A stretch of 64,000 nucleotides of DNA, taken from contig NZ_JFZG01000024.1 in NCBI RefSeq assembly GCF_000607165.1, positions 1 to 64,000 of the forward strand, in the 5' to 3' direction. Of this stretch, positions 57,628-64,000 are shown piece after piece. The position numbers were made by a program, and so were the translations under genes. How positions within the stretch are numbered: position 1 is the stretch's first letter; every line of letters starts with the position of its first letter. The DNA comes from Ralstonia pickettii. GTDB taxonomy: Bacteria; Pseudomonadota; Gammaproteobacteria; Burkholderiales; Burkholderiaceae. Under the pieces are notes generated by a model that ran no database searches, was not told the DNA's origin, and was given only the letters and a program-made list of their open reading frames with translations.

Positions 57628-58731
57628 ATGAACCTGCGCCACCTGGCGTTTCCCTTGCTGCTGGCAGCGCCCGCGCTTGCCGCCGCACAATCAGCAGCCC
57701 AGTCCGTGACGCTGTACGGCGTCATCGATACGGGCGTCGAATACGTCAACCGCATCGGCTCGGCCGGCAATAGCGTCGTGCGCATGCCCAACCTGAGCGG
57801 CACCGTACCCTCGCGCTGGGGCCTGCGCGGCACCGAAGACCTGGGCGGCGGCGCCAAGGCGCTGTTCACCTTGGAATCGGGCTTCGCGCCCGACAGCGGC
57901 ACGAGCAACCAGGGCGGCCGCCTGTTCGGTCGGCAGGCGTGGGTGGGCCTGTCCAACAACTGGGGGCAGATCAGCCTCGGCCGTCAGTACACGATGCTGT
58001 TCTGGGCCACGCTCGATACCGACCTGCTCGGCCCCAACGCGTACGGTTCCAGCTCGCTCGACACCTACCTGCCCAACGCCCGCGCCGACAACGCCATTGC
58101 CTACAAGGGCAAGTTCGGCGGGCTCACGGTCGGTGCGACCTACAGCTTTGGCCGCGATGCCGTCAACGCCGGGCCCAGCCCGTCCGGCACCAACTGCGCA
58201 GGCGAAAACCCTGCCGACACGCGAGCCTGTCACGAGTGGTCTGCGCTGCTGATGTACGAGACCGGCAAGTGGGGCGTTTCCGCCGCGTACGATTCCCAGC
58301 GCGGCGGGCCCGGCGCGTTTGCCGGGTTGACGTCAAGCTCACTCAAGGATGAGCGCATGGCGTTGGGCGGCTATGCGCTGTTCGACCGCGCGAAGATCGG
58401 CCTGGGCTGGATCGGCCGCCGCAATGGCGCATCGGCCACGCCGCGCAGCGACCTCTTCTATGCGGGCGCCGCGTACGACCTGACACCGGCACTCACGCTC
58501 ACGGGCGAGGTCTTCCACCTGCGGTTCCACAACAGCGCCAACAAGGCATGGCTGGGGGCGGTGCGCGCCAGCTACGCGTTCAGCAAGCGCTCGTCGGTGT
58601 ATGCCACGGTCGGCTATATCGACAACCGCGGCAGCCTGGCGCTGTCTGTAGACAGTGCCGCCACGGGCGCCGCACCCGCCGCCGGCGGAAACCAGCTCGG
58701 CACGATGGTCGGCATCCGGCACGTGTTCTGA
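57628..58731 (+). CDS. Outer-membrane porin, Burkholderia type
   Basis: A 367-residue general porin. A signal peptide (about 1-21, ending LAAAQ) is followed by SVTLYGVIDTGVEYVNR, the standard first strand, then SRWGLRGTEDLGGGAKALFTLESGF, and it ends LGTMVGIRHVF with the C-terminal Phe needed for barrel assembly. GGAGGAG precedes the ATG. It lies 46 bases after nagL in the same direction and is followed by a strong terminator, so it is probably the last gene of the nag operon and admits aromatic acids. Confidence 0.93.
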   Translation: MNLRHLAFPLLLAAPALAAAQSAAQSVTLYGVIDTGVEYVNRIGSAGNSVVRMPNLSGTVPSRWGLRGTEDLGGGAKALFTLESGFAPDSGTSNQGGRLFGRQAWVGLSNNWGQISLGRQYTMLFWATLDTDLLGPNAYGSSSLDTYLPNARADNAIAYKGKFGGLTVGATYSFGRDAVNAGPSPSGTNCAGENPADTRACHEWSALLMYETGKWGVSAAYDSQRGGPGAFAGLTSSSLKDERMALGGYALFDRAKIGLGWIGRRNGASATPRSDLFYAGAAYDLTPALTLTGEVFHLRFHNSANKAWLGAVRASYAFSKRSSVYATVGYIDNRGSLALSVDSAATGAAPAAGGNQLGTMVGIRHVF

Positions 58732-58743
58732 CCGGCCATGAAA

Positions 58744-58777
58744 AAGGCCCGCCACTCTGTGCGAGTGAGCGGGCCTT
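58744..58777. terminator. Bidirectional terminator between the porin and the PLP enzyme
   Basis: Stem AAGGCCCGC/GCGGGCCTT with an inner stem CACTC/GAGTG. On the minus strand it is followed by TTTTT, giving a good terminator for the PLP enzyme gene; on the plus strand it is followed by CAAATTT and ends the porin transcript. Confidence 0.85.
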
Positions 58778-58805
58778 CAAATTTCAAAGCCAGAACGGTG
58801 CCAGC

Positions 58806-60041
58806 TCAGCCGACGGCCGTAGCATCCAGCGCCTGCGTGAAATCCGCCAACAGATCGGCCTCATCTTCAATGCCGACCGACACGCGGACCAGCGAATCGG
58901 CAATGCCCATGGATGCGCGGCGCTCCGCGCCCATTTCCCAGTAGATGGTCGGCGCGACCGGAATCACCAGCGTGCGTGTGTCGCCCAGGTGCGTGGCGCG
59001 CACGGCGTAGCGCAGGTGGTCGAGCATGTCGACGTAGTCTGCGCCGTCCACCAGTTCGAAGCTCAGCAGGCCGCCGTAGTGGCGGAACAGCTCGGTGGCG
59101 CGTGCGTGTTCGGGGTGTTCCGGCAGGCCGGGGTAGTACACGCGTGCCACCTTCGGGTGCGCGGCCAGCGTGCGGGCCAGCGCCAGGGCGTTGCTGCAGG
59201 TGCGGTCAATGCGCAGCGCCATTGTTTCGGCCCCCACGGCAATGCGGTGCGCGGCATCGGCAATCAACGTCGCGCCCTGGTCACGCAGGCCCTTCTTGCG
59301 AATCTGCTGGATGCCCTGCATTTCCGGCTTGGCCTTGCGGTACGCCGGGTAGATGTTCGGATACGCCGTCCAGTCGAACAGGCCGGTATCGACCACCGCA
59401 CCGCCCAGCGCGTTGCCGTGCCCGCCGATGTACTTGGACAGCGAATGCACCACCAGGCTCGCCTGCGCGTCGCGCGCGCGGAACAGCCACGGCGAGGTCA
59501 TCGTGCCGTCGACCACGTAGATCAGGCCGCGTGCCTTGCACACGTCGCCAATGCCCTTCAGATCCGCCACCTGGGTGCGCGGGTTGGCAATGGTTTCCAC
59601 GAAGACGAGGCGCGTATTCGGCTGCACAGCGTCGGCCACGGCCTGGGCAGACGTGGCATCGACGAACGTCACCTCCACGCCCAGGTTGCGCAGCGTCTCG
59701 AACACGCTGTTGGTGTTGCCGAACAGGAAGGCGCTGGAGACCACGTGGTCGCCCGCGCGCAGCATGGTCGAAAACACCGCCATGATGGCCGCCATGCCGG
59801 TGGCAAAGCACGCAGTGGCCACGCCGGCTTCCATCATCGTGATCTTGGCTTCCAGTGCGGCGGTGGTCGGGTTGCCCTGGCGCGCGTAGGTGTAGCCGGG
59901 CTTGCCCTGGAACACGTCGATCAGCTCGCGTGTATCGGCATAGCCGTACGTGGTTGACGTGTGCAGGGGCTTGTGGACGGCGTAGTGCTCGACGCCGGCT
60001 TCACGGTCGGCGTGCAGGAGGGCGGTGGTCAGTCCGGTCAT
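58806..60041 (-). CDS. Cys/Met metabolism PLP-dependent enzyme (cystathionine gamma-synthase family)
   Basis: A 411-residue enzyme of the MetB/MetZ/MetY family. Family markers are YTYARQGNPTTAALE near residue 51, ATGMAAIMAVFSTMLRAGDHVV near 75, and the PLP-lysine segment HSLSKYIGGHGNALGG near 200. Members join acylated homoserine with cysteine or sulphide; the sequence alone does not tell which. The ATG at 60041 begins the conserved MTGLTTALLHADREAG-type start. It is read alone, leftward, with a terminator at its end. Confidence 0.87.
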   Translation of the reverse strand: MTGLTTALLHADREAGVEHYAVHKPLHTSTTYGYADTRELIDVFQGKPGYTYARQGNPTTAALEAKITMMEAGVATACFATGMAAIMAVFSTMLRAGDHVVSSAFLFGNTNSVFETLRNLGVEVTFVDATSAQAVADAVQPNTRLVFVETIANPRTQVADLKGIGDVCKARGLIYVVDGTMTSPWLFRARDAQASLVVHSLSKYIGGHGNALGGAVVDTGLFDWTAYPNIYPAYRKAKPEMQGIQQIRKKGLRDQGATLIADAAHRIAVGAETMALRIDRTCSNALALARTLAAHPKVARVYYPGLPEHPEHARATELFRHYGGLLSFELVDGADYVDMLDHLRYAVRATHLGDTRTLVIPVAPTIYWEMGAERRASMGIADSLVRVSVGIEDEADLLADFTQALDATAVG

Positions 60042-60431
60042 GGCGGGGCGGCAGAAAGGCGGGGTAGGACAGGAAACAGCAGGAAAGTCCTGCATTATCG
60101 CGCGATTCCGGGACCACCTGGGCAGCGGAACCCGTGCGGGCGTGGAACGTGGCTTGCGTCGCGCCTCGCGTTGCAGGACTGAGCGGATTCCACGCCTGGT
60201 GACGAGTCCGTCTTCTGCACCGTCCCAGTTCGGGCCGCGCCTTCATGCAAGCCGGCAGACGGGCGGGCTGGTCTGCGATGTGGAGCGCGGCACTACGGGC
60301 ACGTCTTCCAGAGGAATGTCGCCAATGCCGTGGAATACGACAGCTTTCATGATTGACCCCTAGTTGGTCAACAGGGCACCGCGCCGGTTGCGCGGTTTCG
60401 CCCAAGACACGCAACCCCAGTGCCTGCCGTT
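60042..60431. other. Intergenic region with an alcohol dehydrogenase remnant
   Basis: About 390 bases between the PLP enzyme and the Nramp-like gene. The right part contains the start of a lost zinc alcohol dehydrogenase gene (60243-60350, listed separately). At 60079-60093 there is a small perfect inverted repeat GCAGGA-AAG-TCCTGC upstream of the PLP enzyme. I looked for a methionine-type riboswitch in front of the PLP enzyme and see none that I recognise. Confidence 0.5.
60243..60350 (-). pseudogene. Truncated 5' end of a zinc-dependent alcohol dehydrogenase gene
   Basis: On the minus strand an ATG with a good ribosome binding site (AGGGG, 7 bases upstream) opens MKAVVFHGIGDIPLEDVP, a close match to the N-terminus of many zinc-dependent alcohol dehydrogenases. 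After about 19 residues the similarity stops; the frame runs on as unrelated RSTSQTSPPVCRLA and ends at a TGA. The remaining 350 or so residues expected for the family are absent, so a deletion joined this start to other DNA. Confidence 0.7.
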
Positions 60432-61703
60432 TTACGAACCGCGCACAGCCAGCACGAAGAACAGGAGCGTACTGGCGCACATGCTCAGCGTCGCCAGCCA
60501 CGCCGTGCCATGCAGCAGGCGGGAGCTGCGGAACGGCCCCATCACAGCCTTGCGGCGCGACATCAACTGCAGCATCACCATGACAGGCGTGGCCGCCACA
60601 CCATTGAGCACAGCCGCCCAGTACAGCAACTTGAACGGTTCGATAGGCAGAAACACCATCACCGTGGCCACCGCCATCACGAGCGCCAGGAACAGGTAGA
60701 ACTTGGGCGCGCGGTGCACCTTCGCCTCCAGGCTGCTGTGCCACTGGAAGGCCTCGGCAGCGGCATAGGCGGCGGAGCCCGCCAGCACCGGCACCGCCAG
60801 CAGCCCCGTGCCGATCACGCCCACGGCAAACAATGTCTGCGCAAAGCGCCCAGCCACGGGCTTGAGCGCTTCAGCGGCCTGTGCGCAGGTCTCGATTTGC
60901 GTGAGGCCGTGCGTGTGCAGTGCGTAAGCGGCCGTCAACATGATGCAGAAGGCGATCAGCGCCGACACCACCATCCCGACCGTGGTGTCGATGCGGATGC
61001 GTGCGAGCTGATCCTTCGCCTGCCACGGCGCTTTCTTGAGCGGCGCTTCGTCTTCGGCCAGCCGTGTTTCCTCGACCTCGCCCGCAGCCTGCCAGACAAA
61101 CAGATAGGGGCTGATGGTGGTGCCAAACACCGCCACCAGCGTCATTGCATAGTCTTTCGACCAATGCAGCCGGGGCACCACGGTGTCGTGCAGCGCGTGC
61201 ACCCAGTCCACCTTCACGACAAATGCCGTCGCCACATATGCCAGCAGCGACAGCGCCGTCCACTGCAGATAGCGCGCATAGCGGCGGTACGGCATCCACA
61301 CTTGCAGCACGAGCGTGAAGACGGCAAACAGGCATGCATACCACGCTGTCGCCCCCCCCAGAAGCAGGCGCACGCTGTCGCCCATGGCCGCAATGTCGGC
61401 ACCCACGTTGATGATGTTGGCAAGCGTCACCAGCGCCACAAATGCATAGGCAAGCCATGGCGACTGATGCCGTCGGATGTTGGCGACCACGCCCTGCCCG
61501 GACACGCGCCCCAAGCGGGCGCTGACGAGCTGGATGGAAATCATCAGGGGCAGCGTCAGCAACAGCGTCCACAGCATGCCGGTACCCATCTGCGCGCCGG
61601 CTTGCGCATAGGTGGCGATCCCGCTCGGATCGTCATCTGCGGCGCCGGTGATCAGGCCGGGCCCCAGCCGGCGGTACCACGGGGCGTCGTCTGCGGCAGG
61701 CAC
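60432..61703 (-). CDS. Nramp-family transporter with atypical metal-site motifs
   Basis: About 423 residues with 11-12 helices, clearly Nramp-related (GPGLITGAADDDPSGIATYAQ at the N-terminus). Helix 1 has DPSG where metal-transporting Nramps have DPGN, and helix 6 reads GTTISPYLFVWQAAGEVEE, lacking the MPH motif whose Met binds Mn/Fe. Substrate is therefore uncertain; Mg2+ or other ions are possible. No ATG fits: a GTG at 61703, 8 bases past the stop of the small upstream gene, is proposed, implying translational coupling. The frame is open further upstream but overlaps that gene. Confidence 0.82.
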   Translation of the reverse strand: MPAADDAPWYRRLGPGLITGAADDDPSGIATYAQAGAQMGTGMLWTLLLTLPLMISIQLVSARLGRVSGQGVVANIRRHQSPWLAYAFVALVTLANIINVGADIAAMGDSVRLLLGGATAWYACLFAVFTLVLQVWMPYRRYARYLQWTALSLLAYVATAFVVKVDWVHALHDTVVPRLHWSKDYAMTLVAVFGTTISPYLFVWQAAGEVEETRLAEDEAPLKKAPWQAKDQLARIRIDTTVGMVVSALIAFCIMLTAAYALHTHGLTQIETCAQAAEALKPVAGRFAQTLFAVGVIGTGLLAVPVLAGSAAYAAAEAFQWHSSLEAKVHRAPKFYLFLALVMAVATVMVFLPIEPFKLLYWAAVLNGVAATPVMVMLQLMSRRKAVMGPFRSSRLLHGTAWLATLSMCASTLLFFVLAVRGS

Positions 61704-61710
61704 GTTGCGC

Positions 61711-61977
61711 TCAGCTGCGGTTATCTGTGGGTGAAGCGCCGGGGGTCTGGTCGCCGGGGTCGTGCAGCTTGTCGCGGGTGATGCCAGGCGGCACCTCGCC
61801 CTGGCGCATGCGGCGCCGCGTGTCGTGCGGGCTCTGCTGCTTGGGTGCCGTGCTGCCGGTGCGGCCCACTTCCGCATTGGCCGGCCGGTCGCCCGGCTTG
61901 CGGTGCGATTCGGCCTGTTCCCAATCAGCCTTGCGTTGTTCGGCGTCTCGGTTTTCCTTCTGTTGCTTGTTTCGCAT
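61711..61977 (-). CDS. Small hydrophilic protein, hypothetical
   Basis: An 88-residue protein starting MRNKQQKENRDAEQRKADWE, very rich in charged residues, Gln, Pro and Gly (e.g. KLHDPGDQTPGASPTDNRS at the end), with no hydrophobic core; it is probably intrinsically disordered. GGAG lies 6 bases before the ATG. It sits directly upstream of the Nramp-like gene and the two are probably cotranscribed. Family not recognised. Confidence 0.7.
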   Translation of the reverse strand: MRNKQQKENRDAEQRKADWEQAESHRKPGDRPANAEVGRTGSTAPKQQSPHDTRRRMRQGEVPPGITRDKLHDPGDQTPGASPTDNRS

Positions 61978-62006
61978 GGCTGGCTCCGATGTGCGTGTGT
62001 GCAAAA

Positions 62007-62498
62007 TCAGCGACGCTTGCGGATCAGGCTGACCTGTCCGTTGCGCTCCAGGATGGCGGCCTCCACATCGTCGAGCGTGCGCGAGCCTAAGGTCTGGCGC
62101 ACGCTCTCTTGCAAGTCGCCCATGGTGATGAGCGCCGCATCCATCTGCCCTTGATCGAAGCGCCCTTCGCGATAGACCTCGCGTTCGCGCCCCGCGATGA
62201 GCCGGTCCAGCTTCGGCAGCCGCACGCATGCCCACCCCAGCAGGCGATGCACGGCCACCAGCGCGAGCGACGCCGACACCGTGGCCACAAACGGCGAGGC
62301 CCCGACAATCGCTCGGCTCAGCGTCGCGCCCAGCAACACGGCGACAACGAAGTCGAACGGCGCCCGCTGGCCGAACGAGCGCCGGCCCGACAGGCGCACC
62401 AGCGCCAGCCCGATGGCGAACACGACCACCGCGCGCAATGCGGTTTGCAGCGGGTTGAGATCCTTGCCTTCGCCAAACAGGAACAGCAGCGTGTCCAT
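62007..62498 (-). CDS. DUF421 (YetF/YcaP-like) membrane protein
   Basis: A 163-residue protein with three N-terminal helices (about 18-35, 47-65 and 70-90) and a cytoplasmic C-terminal domain beginning near 95. RLSGRRSFGQRAPFDFVVAVLLGATLSRAIVG is the DUF421 signature, and the tail LDDVEAAILERNGQVSLIRKR is typical. Function is not established; homologues are linked with spore germination and envelope stress. GGGAGG precedes the ATG at 62498. Confidence 0.88.
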   Translation of the reverse strand: MDTLLFLFGEGKDLNPLQTALRAVVVFAIGLALVRLSGRRSFGQRAPFDFVVAVLLGATLSRAIVGASPFVATVSASLALVAVHRLLGWACVRLPKLDRLIAGREREVYREGRFDQGQMDAALITMGDLQESVRQTLGSRTLDDVEAAILERNGQVSLIRKRR

Positions 62499-62655
62499 GG
62501 CGCCTCCCGTGGTCGATGTGGAGTCTGTTCCACCAGCAGAGCAAGCGGCGTGCCGCACGGCATGCGCCCGAGAGTGCATCTCACGCCGCGTTCGGGCGCA
62601 ATGGCATGCCGCGTGCTGAAAGCCAGTGTATCCACACTTTCATAGCGAGCCCGCC

Positions 62656-63516
62656 ATGCCCGACCAGCCACAGCAGCAACCGCCACAGCACCAGGACCGT
62701 CAGCCCGGCACCGAGGGCAACATGACGCCACGCCCGCGCGCGGAGATGGAGAATTACGTCGGCAGCGGCAAGCTGACAGACAAGGTCGCCATCGTCACCG
62801 GCGGCGACAGCGGCATCGGACGCGCCGTCTCCATCGGCTTCGCCAAGGAAGGCGCGGACGTGCTGATCGCCTACCTGGATGAACACGACGACGCCAACCA
62901 GACCTGCCGCCTCGTACGCGCCACGGGCCGCCGCTGCGAAGCCATTGCCGGCGACCTGGGCGACGAAGCGCATGCCCGCGCAGTGGTTACGCAGGCGGTG
63001 GCCATGTTCGGCAAGATCGATCTCGTGGTCAGCAATGCGGCAGAGCAGCATCCACAGCAAAGCCTGGCCGACATTGATGCGGCGCAGCTGGAGCGCACGT
63101 TCCGCACCAATGTCTTTGCGATGTTCTATTTGATACGCGCGGCGCTACCGCACTTGCATGAAGGCGCGCGCATCATCGCGACCACGTCGGTCACGGCGTT
63201 TCGCGGCAGCGGGCACCTGGTGGACTACGCCGCCACCAAAGGCGCGATCGTGGCGTTCACCCGCTCACTGGCGCAGCAGTTGGCGGACAAGGGCATCCTG
63301 GTGAACGCCGTGGCGCCGGGGCCGATCTGGACGCCGTTGATCCCGTCCACCTTCGATGCTGAGCACGTCGCCAAGTTTGGCAGCAAGGAGCCATTGGGCC
63401 GGGCCGGCCAGCCGGATGAAGTGGCCCCCTGCTACATATTTCTTGCGTCTGCCGATGCGAGTTACATGACGGGGCAGACGCTGCATCCGAATGGGGGGGA
63501 GATCGTCAATGGGTGA
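62656..63516 (+). CDS. SDR family oxidoreductase (YghA-like)
   Basis: A 286-residue classical short-chain dehydrogenase with a 40-residue Gln/Pro-rich N-terminal extension (MPDQPQQQPPQHQDRQPGTE), as in YghA and general stress protein 39. The NAD(P) motif TGGDSGIGRAVSIGFAKEGA is near residue 49, SNAAEQHP near 130, and catalytic Tyr/Lys are in VDYAATKGAIVAF near 195. Substrate unknown. It diverges from the DUF421 gene. Confidence 0.9.
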   Translation: MPDQPQQQPPQHQDRQPGTEGNMTPRPRAEMENYVGSGKLTDKVAIVTGGDSGIGRAVSIGFAKEGADVLIAYLDEHDDANQTCRLVRATGRRCEAIAGDLGDEAHARAVVTQAVAMFGKIDLVVSNAAEQHPQQSLADIDAAQLERTFRTNVFAMFYLIRAALPHLHEGARIIATTSVTAFRGSGHLVDYAATKGAIVAFTRSLAQQLADKGILVNAVAPGPIWTPLIPSTFDAEHVAKFGSKEPLGRAGQPDEVAPCYIFLASADASYMTGQTLHPNGGEIVNG

Positions 63517-63548
63517 CGGGGTGGCGATGCTCCCCCCCTTCCACATCA

Positions 63549-64000
63549 TCAAAACGCCGTCCGCATCCCCACCATCGCACCGAGCTGGTTCACGCCCTTG
63601 GCGGGCGTGGTGCCGCCACCTCCGGCGCTGACGGAATACTGCGCGTTGGCGCTGTTCCAGAGATAGCCAGTCTGCGCATACAGCGCCGTGCGCTTGGACA
63701 GTGCATAGACGCCGCGCAGCACGGCCATCGTTGCGCTGCGGCTCTGGTCGGCATTGACGATACGGAGCAGGCCGGCATCGAGCGTGAGCGCACCCGTGAG
63801 CGGATAGCTGCCGTTGACGAAGTACAGGTTGGAGCGGACATCCCCAGCAACGGCTTGCAGGTGGCGGCCGATCCAGCCGACGCCAAGCTTGGCGTTGCCG
63901 AGCTTCACATAACCGTTGGCGACGATGCGGCGGTCCTTGTCGCCCGCATCGGTGAACGCGATGGGCGCGCTGCCGTTGAAGAACGATGCAGTAGCCCCGG
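63549..64000 (-). CDS. Outer-membrane porin, C-terminal part (partial)
   Basis: The frame reads through the right edge without a stop, so the N-terminal part is missing. The 150 residues present run from FFNGSAPIAFTDAGDKDRR through KLGNAKLGVGWIGRHL and end LGAMVGMRTAF with the C-terminal Phe of Burkholderia-type porins. It resembles the porin at 57628-58731 at the end (KGVNQLGAMVG against GGNQLGTMVG), so the two are paralogues. Confidence 0.9.
   Translation of the reverse strand, partial: GATASFFNGSAPIAFTDAGDKDRRIVANGYVKLGNAKLGVGWIGRHLQAVAGDVRSNLYFVNGSYPLTGALTLDAGLLRIVNADQSRSATMAVLRGVYALSKRTALYAQTGYLWNSANAQYSVSAGGGGTTPAKGVNQLGAMVGMRTAF

Noticed and set aside
60042-60242. Methionine-type riboswitch in front of the PLP enzyme gene
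   Set aside because: Only a small GCAGGA/TCCTGC repeat is present; I see none of the conserved cores of SAM or SAH riboswitches.
61704-61877. Upstream extension of the Nramp-like gene by 58 residues
   Set aside because: It overlaps the small hydrophilic gene in another frame and has Arg/Ala/Pro-rich random composition; the family N-terminus begins near 61703.

Overview
The window is GC-rich, densely coding chromosomal DNA from a beta-proteobacterium of the Burkholderiaceae, most likely a Ralstonia. The reasons are the protein families and their arrangement: a nag-type salicylate/gentisate cluster, zwf-pgl-glk with hexR and edd, an SDR-type threonine dehydrogenase paired with kbl, Burkholderia-type porins and an NahR-like LysR protein. 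I recognise no rRNA, tRNA, CRISPR array, insertion sequence or phage gene. The species cannot be fixed from the sequence.

Layout. 1-5.2 kb: threonine-to-glycine catabolism (kbl-tdh) under a divergent XRE-cupin regulator, then a MATE exporter. 5.6-13.1 kb: an APC permease with a structured leader, a LysR/pdxI divergent pair, a self-regulated MerR/TipA-like regulator, an EAL-GGDEF protein and an orphan LuxR. 13.1-14.1 kb: an AT-rich gap. 14.1-25.1 kb: exported and housekeeping genes (propeller-discoidin protein, PhoD-like phosphatase, PanE-like reductase, Crp-type regulator, small 2OG oxygenase, periplasmic trehalase, diguanylate cyclase, exported chorismate mutase). 25.2-29.2 kb: a two-gene pectin operon encoding lipoprotein polygalacturonase and pectinesterase. 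29.6-35.2 kb: a periplasmic Deg protease downstream of a two-component system, and a secreted sedolisin. 35.4-41.6 kb: the upper Entner-Doudoroff pathway (hexR, glk, pgl, zwf, edd) with two HexR boxes between zwf and edd. 41.6-44.1 kb: yceH, a universal stress protein, a DUF3293 protein and a membrane protein. 44.3-48.9 kb: a five-gene haem-copper oxidase operon with a cytochrome c-fused subunit II. 49.1-58.7 kb: aromatic-acid symporter, a 21-bp degenerate repeat array, nagR, nagAaGHAb, nagIKL and a porin, which together take up salicylate and convert it through gentisate to fumarate and pyruvate. 58.8-64 kb: a Cys/Met PLP enzyme, a decapitated alcohol dehydrogenase remnant, an Nramp-like transporter with altered metal-site motifs, a DUF421 protein, an SDR and the C-terminus of another porin.

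Functional reading. Several modules fit life on or in plants: salicylate breakdown, pectin demethylation and hydrolysis, an exported chorismate mutase, trehalase and sugar catabolism through Entner-Doudoroff. The most unusual sequence is the tandem array of about 21 degenerate 21-bp units at 50469-50911, which begins with two overlapping, mutually exclusive hairpins. Several operators can be read directly: HexR boxes, a PmrA-type box upstream of the Deg protease, a MerR promoter with a 19-bp spacer, a NagR palindrome and a ladder of TCGA half-sites between kbl and its regulator.
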